From NCBI GenBank assembly GCA_001801365.1, contig MGXL01000012.1:1-17677 (forward strand): 17,677 nucleotides of DNA, in the 5' to 3' direction. The notes under the pieces were generated by a model, which worked only from the letters and a program-made list of their open reading frames with translations, did not search any database and had not been told where the DNA came from. The translations under genes were made by a program, and so were the position numbers. Within the stretch, counting starts at the first letter, position 1. Each line of letters opens with the position of its first letter. Positions 8,744-14,145 of the stretch are shown here, piece after piece. This DNA is from Gammaproteobacteria bacterium RBG_16_57_12 (GTDB lineage Bacteria; Pseudomonadota; Gammaproteobacteria; RBG-16-57-12).

Positions 8744-9613
8744 ATGGACAAGACATTTGATTATTCTGCGGCCTTTTCGCGCAATATCGGCTGGGTAACC
8801 CATGAAGAGCAGCAGATTCTGCGTCATAAGCGTGTCGCCATCGGCGGCATGGGCGGGGTCGGCGGCAGTCACCTCATCGTGCTGGCGCGCCTGGGGATAG
8901 GCAAGTTCAATATCGCGGATCTGGATGAATTCGATATCCCGAATTTTAACCGGCAGTACGGGGCAGCTCTGTCCACCCTGGGGCAGCCCAAGGTGGAGGT
9001 CATGGAAAGGGTGATCCGGGATATCAATCCCGAGCTGGAGATCAAGGCATTCAAAAACGGCGTCAGCATGGAAAATCTGGATGATTTCCTCGATGGGGTT
9101 GATATCTATGTCGATAGCTTGGATATTTTTTCCATCGATATCCGCCGGGCGGTGTTTGCCAGGTGCTATGAACGCGGCATCCCGACCATTACCGCCGCGC
9201 CCATGGGCATGGGTACCGCTTTCGTGGTCTTCATGCCGGGGCGGATGAGCTTCGAGGAGTATTTCTGTCTGGAAGGTTTGAGTTTAGAGGATCAGGTCAT
9301 CCGTTTTGTAATCGGGCTGTCTCCCACAGTGATGCAGCGCCAATATCTGGTGGATAGATCATCGGTAAATTTCCTGAAGAAGAAGGTTCCCTCGACGGTT
9401 ATGGGCATCGAGCTTGCCGCCGGAGCGGCGTGCAGCAATGTGCTGAAGATTCTGTTGGGCCGCGGAGAGGTGATCGCGGCTCCCTATGGCCTCCATTTCG
9501 ATGCCTATCGAAATCAGCTGAAAAAGACCTGGAGGCCGTGGGGCAACCGCAATCCGCTCCAACGTTACATGTTCTGGCGCGTAAAGCGTTTATTAAGAGA
9601 GGTCAGGGATTAG
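8744..9613 (+). CDS. ThiF/MoeB/HesA-type (E1-like) adenylyltransferase of unknown substrate
   Basis: 289 aa. The N-terminal half has the E1-like Rossmann signatures: a glycine-rich ATP loop GGMGGVGG (34-41), the acidic strand and Asn-Arg-Gln motif in ADLDEFDIPNFNRQ (58-71, with the conserved Arg of the family), a conserved Lys (K83), and D125 in YVDSLD. The C-terminal half has no CxxC zinc pairs, unlike MoeB and ThiF; a few single Cys (C141, C175, C230) are candidates but none lies in a motif I recognise. Family knowledge: such proteins adenylate a C-terminal carboxylate, usually of a ubiquitin-like protein or peptide. No ubiquitin-like partner, thiazole or molybdopterin gene is nearby. It follows prsT by 209 bp and converges on the PEP-CTERM gene, so a role in the PEP-CTERM/acyl-conjugate locus is inferred from position only. 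The ribosome site is weak (GAGTGA); the start at 8744 is chosen because homology-like sequence begins soon after. Confidence 0.85.
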   Translation: MDKTFDYSAAFSRNIGWVTHEEQQILRHKRVAIGGMGGVGGSHLIVLARLGIGKFNIADLDEFDIPNFNRQYGAALSTLGQPKVEVMERVIRDINPELEIKAFKNGVSMENLDDFLDGVDIYVDSLDIFSIDIRRAVFARCYERGIPTITAAPMGMGTAFVVFMPGRMSFEEYFCLEGLSLEDQVIRFVIGLSPTVMQRQYLVDRSSVNFLKKKVPSTVMGIELAAGAACSNVLKILLGRGEVIAAPYGLHFDAYRNQLKKTWRPWGNRNPLQRYMFWRVKRLLREVRD

Positions 9614-9619
9614 CCTAGC

Positions 9620-9635
9620 CCGCAGATTCCTGCGG
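9620..9635 (+). terminator. Short hairpin after the ThiF-like gene
   Basis: CCGCAG and CTGCGG form a 6-bp stem with an ATTC loop 7 nt after the stop codon. The following bases are ACATAAAAAAG, with no U-run, so termination on this strand probably needs this hairpin together with the larger one at 9640-9670. Confidence 0.4.
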
Positions 9636-9639
9636 ACAT

Positions 9640-9670
9640 AAAAAAGCGGGTGTACATGGTACACCCGCTT
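9640..9670 (-). terminator. Strong rho-independent terminator of the PEP-CTERM gene
   Basis: AAGCGGGTGTAC and GTACACCCGCTT (9644-9655 and 9659-9670) make a perfect 12-bp stem with a 3-nt loop. Read on the minus strand the stem is followed by six T, the classical intrinsic terminator form, 21 nt after the stop codon of the PEP-CTERM gene. It also separates the convergent ThiF-like gene. Confidence 0.92.
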
Positions 9671-9691
9671 GTTACTTATGTTGCAGTCAGA

Positions 9692-10558
9692 TTAGGCTGA
9701 CTTTCTGCGACGGGCAGCACCTGCCATACCCAGAAGCGCGATACCTGCCAGTGCCAGACTGCTGGGCTCCGGTACATTGAAGGTCACGCTGCCATCATGG
9801 CTGGAGGTCAGTTCCCAGTAATCCGGGCCTGCACCACCATCGAAAGGACCAGCGATGGTTACGTCCAGCGGATCAGTGTTCTGGTCAATGAAGAAGGAAA
9901 TCTTCATGGCTTCATTGCAGTTGGTCCAGATATCGAAGAAGCTGTCGGAACCGAGGCAGCTATGATCGGCAGAGTGGAACAGGTCATTGTAACCGGCATC
10001 GACTGTGGTGAAGTCCACTTCACCAAAGATTTCCAGATTCAATCCACCGATGGGTAAGCCCGCGGTTACATTCAAATCCATGAAGTTGTTGAAGGTTACG
10101 CCATCAAAGGTGATATAAAGTTCGATCAGTCCGGGACCATACATGGGTACCGGCACGCCGCCACTCATAGCGCTTACGACTCCACCCAAGCCGGTGAAAG
10201 AGAAGCTCATCAGCCATTCCTCACCATATTTGTTATCACTCGGACCTGTGTCAAATACTTCAGCGGGAATCAAGGCGGTCACCAGGTTGTTGGACAGTCC
10301 GGTGCCAACGGCCAGTCCGCCGTCTGTTGCCAGTGGGTCACCGACGTCGATGCCATTGCTATCGATATCATACACGGTTGTGAAAGAATCATAGCGTATG
10401 GTCACCTGATCCTTCACTCCTGTGCAGGTAGGGCAGGCTTGAGTTGCTGCTCCCGTTTCCCAATCCGTACCCGGATCCAGGTAGAACGGGTCGGCGCTTA
10501 CCGCTGAGGCGGTACCTGCCAGCGCTGTGGCCAGAATTACTTTCTTGATTGTCTTCAT
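9692..10558 (-). CDS. PEP-CTERM sorting-domain protein (exosortase cargo)
   Basis: 288 aa from ATG 10558; an in-frame ATG at 10579 is less likely because AAAGGTGA lies 6 nt before 10558. A Sec signal peptide (MKTIKKVILATALAGTASAVSA) is followed by a secreted region with no domain I recognise, rich in Asp, Gly, Phe and Thr, with CPTC near the mature N-terminus and a later Cys pair that could form disulphides. The C-terminus is a textbook PEP-CTERM signal: VPEP (codons at 9764-9775), a hydrophobic helix, then RRRKSA. By family knowledge, exosortase recognises the PEP motif and processes the protein during export, usually to the surface or EPS matrix. It has its own -24/-12 promoter (10622-10637) and its own terminator, so it is a single-gene unit probably activated by PrsR. 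The function of the mature part is unknown. Confidence 0.95.
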   Translation of the reverse strand: MKTIKKVILATALAGTASAVSADPFYLDPGTDWETGAATQACPTCTGVKDQVTIRYDSFTTVYDIDSNGIDVGDPLATDGGLAVGTGLSNNLVTALIPAEVFDTGPSDNKYGEEWLMSFSFTGLGGVVSAMSGGVPVPMYGPGLIELYITFDGVTFNNFMDLNVTAGLPIGGLNLEIFGEVDFTTVDAGYNDLFHSADHSCLGSDSFFDIWTNCNEAMKISFFIDQNTDPLDVTIAGPFDGGAGPDYWELTSSHDGSVTFNVPEPSSLALAGIALLGMAGAARRRKSA

Positions 10559-10621
10559 GTTGTTCACCTTTGCTCTCATCCAATGTAATTAAAGTGATTA
10601 AGATCTTTCGCATGTATACAA

Positions 10622-10637
10622 AGCACATACCATGCCA
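10622..10637 (-). promoter_or_regulatory. Sigma-54 (-24/-12) promoter of the PEP-CTERM gene
   Basis: On the minus strand the sequence is TGGCATGGTATGTGCT. Compared with the consensus TGGCAC-N5-TTGCW it has the GG and GC doublets at the exact required spacing, a TGGCA -24 box and a TGCT -12 box. A start site near 10611 would leave a leader of about 50 nt with the ribosome site at its end. The window encodes PrsR, an activator with the GAFTGA sigma-54 contact loop, and RpoN/PrsR control of PEP-CTERM genes is reported in floc-forming bacteria, so the assignment is well supported though not proven. Confidence 0.78.
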
Positions 10638-10727
10638 TATTTGTTAAGTGAATGATAAATAAATGGAAAGTATTTGAAATTGTTTGGGCATCTCAATGGG
10701 ACAGTCATGTAGTGTAAAAATATCTGA

Positions 10728-10753
10728 CATCCGGATGGTAACAGGAGGCTGTT
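10728..10753. promoter_or_regulatory. Candidate activator-binding dyads upstream of the sigma-54 promoter
   Basis: Two dyads lie next to each other: the perfect palindrome CATCCGGATG (10728-10737) and AACAG-GAGG-CTGTT (10740-10753). They are 91-116 bp upstream of the -24 box on the minus strand, the usual distance for NtrC-type activator sites. Whether PrsR binds them is unknown; short palindromes also occur by chance. Confidence 0.3.
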
Positions 10754-11007
10754 TTGGTTGATACGAAGAAGGTGCGATAATCATTTTATTAAACTCCGTA
10801 TAAACAATATGTTACAGATGCATTTAAAGCGGGTTAAGAATTAAGGGTCTGCTGATTTTGGCATTCATTCCGTCAACAGGCCTGAAAAAATACTCACTGG
10901 CTGAAGTGAATGGCCCATGAGGTGAAAACGGACTGTAAAATATTTCGAATGGCTGTTAAATCAATAATATAGCGTTGAGTGACGGTTAGGGAAAAGCCTC
11001 AGGATGA

Positions 11008-11778
11008 TTATTTCACTACATGAAGATTTTTACGCCGCATATCGGCCTTCATGTCATCCATAAGGGTAAGCAAAAGATCCTGCATATCCGGTTTGAGCCC
11101 ATACAGCAACATGTCCCGGTCGATGTAAAAAGGGGCGCGCTGGCCGTGATAATCCATAACCTTTCCAACCTGCAGAAAATTGATCCCGTATCCCCGCAGA
11201 TGGCGCGCCAGGCGGGGATCCATTGCGGCAAATACGCCTTGCAGTCCGGAGAGCAAACCCAGCGAGGCGGCTGCCAGATACAAGCCAAGGGGAATGTAGG
11301 GGAAGTGACGTTGCTCCGTTGCGCTTACCGGGCGGTTTCCATCGAGGCCACAGGGATTGGCGGCGTCCAGATAGCGGCGGCGGTAATAGGGCAGGACCGC
11401 CAGGCGTGAAATCTCGCCGATCTTGTCTCTCGGCAGCCTGGCGGGATCGATAATGGCGTGATTGAGGGTGTGGCCGCAATATTTTTCAAACGGTAAGGGC
11501 GCTTCCGGGTCGGCAGGATCAGTCAGCACCAGACGCACGCAGCCTGCAGATTCACCCGTGGATTCGCTCAGCATCAGGCAATGGATGGAGTGGCTATCAT
11601 AATGATCACGCTCCTGCTGCCCTGTAATGCTGTCTTTCAGGTCATAATTGAACTCCTGACAATACACCTGATACCGGATTCGATATACTTCTTCAAGACT
11701 TATTTCAGAATTGGCAATAGTCGGCCGAAAATAACTGTGGAAGGTGGTGCCAACATTGATATGGGTAACGGTTGTCAT
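11008..11778 (-). CDS. PEP-CTERM/exosortase system-associated acyltransferase (autoinducer-synthase-like GNAT)
   Basis: 256 aa, no signal peptide, cytosolic. The layout is that of the exosortase-associated acyltransferase family (TIGR03694), which resembles LuxI-type acyl-homoserine lactone synthases: an N-terminal EEVYRIRYQVYCQEF block (29-43), the acidic DHYDSHSIHCLML strand (58-70), a VRLVL strand, and the GEISRLAVLPYYRRR block (121-135) corresponding to the E-x-x-R-x-x-V core. Long-chain N-acyl amino acid synthases have been reported next to PEP-CTERM genes, so synthesis of an acylated amino acid or similar conjugate from acyl-CoA or acyl-ACP is plausible; the substrate cannot be read from the sequence. 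It is divergent from the acyltransferase-Crp fusion (238 bp apart) and upstream of, but separately controlled from, the PEP-CTERM gene. The ribosome site is weak (GAAGTGG). Confidence 0.88.
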   Translation of the reverse strand: MTTVTHINVGTTFHSYFRPTIANSEISLEEVYRIRYQVYCQEFNYDLKDSITGQQERDHYDSHSIHCLMLSESTGESAGCVRLVLTDPADPEAPLPFEKYCGHTLNHAIIDPARLPRDKIGEISRLAVLPYYRRRYLDAANPCGLDGNRPVSATEQRHFPYIPLGLYLAAASLGLLSGLQGVFAAMDPRLARHLRGYGINFLQVGKVMDYHGQRAPFYIDRDMLLYGLKPDMQDLLLTLMDDMKADMRRKNLHVVK

Positions 11779-11846
11779 GCAATACCACTTCGTTTTGATG
11801 GATATCTCTCGGAGAAGGAGAGATTAATAGGCTCAAGGGTAGGATA

Positions 11847-11911
11847 ACGGTTTTATGGTATCAGGAGATAGCAAGGTGCGCCAATGGTTTTTTCTACTCT
11901 AATAAAACCGT
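11847..11911. repeat. Separated inverted repeat between the divergent acyltransferase genes
   Basis: ACGGTTTTAT (11847-11856) is exactly repeated in inverted form as ATAAAACCGT (11902-11911), 45 nt apart, in the 238-bp divergent promoter region. Two half-sites for a looping regulator, or a cruciform, are possible. No clear sigma-70 or sigma-54 promoter is visible for either gene. Confidence 0.4.
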
Positions 11912-12016
11912 ATAGCGATGACCTTTTGTTCCGGGTAACACAGGCGCATTATGAAGATCTGGTAGTCGATAGTATGCACGTCCGTTTATTGAAAATAGCA
12001 TGATGAGAGTTCCACT

Positions 12017-13264
12017 ATGACTGTCCGTGTCAAGGTCGCATCCAGCGCCAAAGAGCTCGAAGACGTATTTTGGGTGCGGCATGAGGTCTATGCGACTGAG
12101 GAGGGCTATTTCCAGGGCGCTAAGGATGACAAGCAGATGATTGTTGACGAGTTCGATGCCCTGCCGATGGTTGCCAACATCATCGCCTATTGCAATGACG
12201 AGCCGGTGGCCACGCTGCGTATCAATCTGGATTCCGGCCAGGGACTGCCGCCGGAGGAATATTATGATTTCAGCGCCTATCGCCAACGGATTGCCAGGGA
12301 GTGGTTCAGTGAGCACGGGACACAGGCGCGCTTCGGTAGCGCCGGGATGCTGGCGATTCGCAAGCCGTGGCGGCACCGGCGTGATGTCATCAGGGCGATG
12401 TTCAAGATGGGCGCCGGCATCGGGCATGCCTGGGAGGGCACGCATATCATTGCTTCGATCAATGCCAAAACGGCCGAAATGTATAAACGGATCGGGTTTG
12501 AGGCGCTGGGTGAGCAGCAATGGGTGGTGGAGATTGGCGAGTATATCTTACCCATGGCCAGCACCTTCAGGGCGTTTTATTACTGGGCATTTGGTGATCT
12601 TCTGGAAAATAATTCGACCTTCCTGAATCTGTTCTCCAGCCGGTTTCAACGGCTGTTATTGGGCCCGGACGATATCATCTTTCGTGAGAACGAGCAGGCC
12701 ACCGAGGCGTATGTCATCGACAGCGGCCTGGTGCGTATCTTTCGTACCGGGAGCGGAGGTAATGTCCTGACGCTGGGAACGTTGGGGCGGGGTGAGTTGT
12801 TTGGGGAGCTGTCGCTGATCGATACCAAGCCACGCTCCGCTTCTGCGGCCAGTATCAGCAATTCCGAGCTGATTGTCCTGGACCGCGAAGACTTCATTTC
12901 CGAACTGCAGAAAAATCCGGCGCGGACCCATGAAATCCTGCAAATTTTTGCCGAGCGGCTGCGCCGGGCAGACGAGCTTGCCGTAGTATTGGCCAACGGA
13001 TCGCCTGTGATAAAAATGGAGTACGCCCTGAATGATCTGCGCCGCTCGGCGATCACGGATGGCAAACGGCCATCGACGTCTATTGCCAGGATAAGCCCGC
13101 TCGAGGTTGCGCGCAACGCCGGCATTGATGAAGCGGATGTACGTGAGTTTCTGAACCGTCTGATGCAACAGGGTGTCATTGAATATAATGAACATCAGAT
13201 CCGCTTTATGGACATGTCTGATGCGCCGTCTGCCAGCGATGAGCTCGCGGAACATCATTCATGA
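12017..13264 (+). CDS. FeeM/autoinducer-like N-acyltransferase fused to cyclic-nucleotide-binding domain and Crp-type wHTH
   Basis: 415 aa, three parts. Residues 1-180 are a GNAT-fold acyltransferase of the N-acyl amino acid synthase/LuxI type: VFWVRHEVYATEEGYF (17-32), DEFDALPMVANII, ATLRINLDSG, the core ARFGSAGMLAIRKPWRHRRDV (104-124) and NAKTAEMYKRIGFEALG (149-165). Residues 208-300 are a cyclic-nucleotide-binding beta-roll with an intact phosphate-binding cassette, GELFGELSLIDTKPRSASA, including E264 and R273, the residues that contact ribose and phosphate in Crp. A helix (300-325) leads to a winged helix at about 358-400 (ISPLEVARNAGIDEADVREFLNRL, then the GVIEY wing) resembling HTH_Crp, though its recognition helix is more acidic than usual. 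Start ATG 12017 has GAGAG 7 nt upstream. It leads a likely operon with the LolA-like and barrel genes. Mycobacterial cAMP-controlled acetyltransferases join the same two fold types in the other order and without a wHTH. Confidence 0.88.
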   Translation: MTVRVKVASSAKELEDVFWVRHEVYATEEGYFQGAKDDKQMIVDEFDALPMVANIIAYCNDEPVATLRINLDSGQGLPPEEYYDFSAYRQRIAREWFSEHGTQARFGSAGMLAIRKPWRHRRDVIRAMFKMGAGIGHAWEGTHIIASINAKTAEMYKRIGFEALGEQQWVVEIGEYILPMASTFRAFYYWAFGDLLENNSTFLNLFSSRFQRLLLGPDDIIFRENEQATEAYVIDSGLVRIFRTGSGGNVLTLGTLGRGELFGELSLIDTKPRSASAASISNSELIVLDREDFISELQKNPARTHEILQIFAERLRRADELAVVLANGSPVIKMEYALNDLRRSAITDGKRPSTSIARISPLEVARNAGIDEADVREFLNRLMQQGVIEYNEHQIRFMDMSDAPSASDELAEHHS

Positions 13265-13329
13265 TCGCATCTTCGCTGCCGCGGGTTGGTGGCTTGTTTC
13301 TTCGCTGAATAACATTGTTAAGGCTTGTC

Positions 13330-14139
13330 ATGTATAGAATCGCATATCTTTTGGTTGGCTTGGCGGGCATCAGCCTGATGCCGGTTGTCCTGGCAGAAGA
13401 CGCCTTTCAGGCGGGCGGTAAATTGGCGCAGCGAGTTTACGATCGGCCTGACGGCCAGGATTCCAGCGCGCGTGGCATCATGAGCCTGGTGGAAAAAGGC
13501 AGTCCGCCGCGTGTCAGGCAGATGTATACCTATCGCCTGGACCGGGGCAATCAGACTATCTGGTCAATGATCCGCTTTGTCAGTCCACCAGATGTCAATG
13601 GCGTCGGCTTGCTCACCTATGACTACCCGGGCGATGAATCCGATCAATGGTTATACCTGACCGAGCTGGACAGTAGCCGGCGGATTGCGTCCAACCGTAA
13701 AGGCGGGCGCTTCGTGGGCTCCGACCTGTTTTATGAAGACCTGCGTGACAGGGAGGTGTCCATGGACCGGCACCGCATCATTGGCCGTGAGCAGATGATG
13801 GGTGCCGAGTGCGATCTTTTGGAAAGCATCCCCGTCAATCCCGATAATTCGGTATACAGCAAGCGTGTCAGTTGGATCCATCCCGGCACCTTGATCCCTT
13901 TGCGCGTTGATCTCTACATGGGTGACAAACCGGAGCCGGCCAAGCGCCTGCAGGTGCACCGCATCGAGAAGATACAGGGATACTGGACGGTGATGGAAAG
14001 CACCATGACTGACCTTGAAAGTAACCATATCACGATCATGAAGGCGGAGCATGTCGTCTATGATCGCCACCTGCCGGAAGAACTCTTTTCCCAGAAAACC
14101 CTGGAAGATCCCGCCCGCGAAGAGAAATTCCGGCCGTAA
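13330..14139 (+). CDS. LolA-like periplasmic outer-membrane lipoprotein-sorting family protein
   Basis: 269 aa from ATG 13330 (AAGG 7 nt upstream); an in-frame TTG at 13315 is less likely. A signal peptide (MYRIAYLLVGLAGISLMPVVLA, cleavage before EDA) is followed by a single LolA-like half-barrel domain of the type annotated as outer membrane lipoprotein-sorting protein (PF17131-like). Diagnostic blocks: R.DGQDSSARGIMSLVEKG, FVSPPDVNGVGLLTYDY, SDQWLYLTELDSSRRI, GGRFVGSDLFYEDL, ECDLLESIP, SWIHPGTLIPLRVDLY and a C-terminal LFSQKTLE. Family knowledge: these proteins commonly sit next to an RND/MMPL exporter and a DUF1302-like barrel and are thought to carry a lipid or hydrophobic substrate across the periplasm. 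Here the barrel gene follows after 6 nt but no RND pump is present. Position downstream of the acyltransferase fusion suggests transport of an acylated product, which is inference. Confidence 0.87.
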   Translation: MYRIAYLLVGLAGISLMPVVLAEDAFQAGGKLAQRVYDRPDGQDSSARGIMSLVEKGSPPRVRQMYTYRLDRGNQTIWSMIRFVSPPDVNGVGLLTYDYPGDESDQWLYLTELDSSRRIASNRKGGRFVGSDLFYEDLRDREVSMDRHRIIGREQMMGAECDLLESIPVNPDNSVYSKRVSWIHPGTLIPLRVDLYMGDKPEPAKRLQVHRIEKIQGYWTVMESTMTDLESNHITIMKAEHVVYDRHLPEELFSQKTLEDPAREEKFRP

Positions 14140-14145
14140 TCCGCC

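Larger units (their letters stand above)
10559..11007. other. 449-bp AT-rich regulatory gap between the PEP-CTERM gene and the acyltransferase gene
   Basis: No coding frame with a plausible ribosome site is visible here. The stretch is more AT-rich than its neighbours. It holds the sigma-54 promoter of the PEP-CTERM gene, two adjacent dyads 90-116 bp further upstream (10728-10753), and an imperfect bulged inverted repeat around TTCATT (about 10861) and GTGAATGGCC (about 10906-10915). No U-rich hairpin is visible directly after the acyltransferase stop (11008), so that transcript may end diffusely in this gap. Confidence 0.6.

Noticed and set aside
8595..8798. 67-codon plus-strand frame overlapping the ThiF start
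   Set aside because: No ribosome site, no recognisable sequence, and it overlaps a well-supported gene in another frame.
10389..10628. 79-codon minus-strand frame across the PEP-CTERM start and leader
   Set aside because: It overlaps the signal peptide codons of the PEP-CTERM gene in another frame and its start lies at the predicted promoter, so it would hardly be transcribed.
11870..11883. Sigma-54-like TGGCGC...TTGCT on the minus strand upstream of the acyltransferase gene
   Set aside because: The GG-to-GC spacing is 8 instead of 10 nt, which sigma-54 does not normally tolerate.
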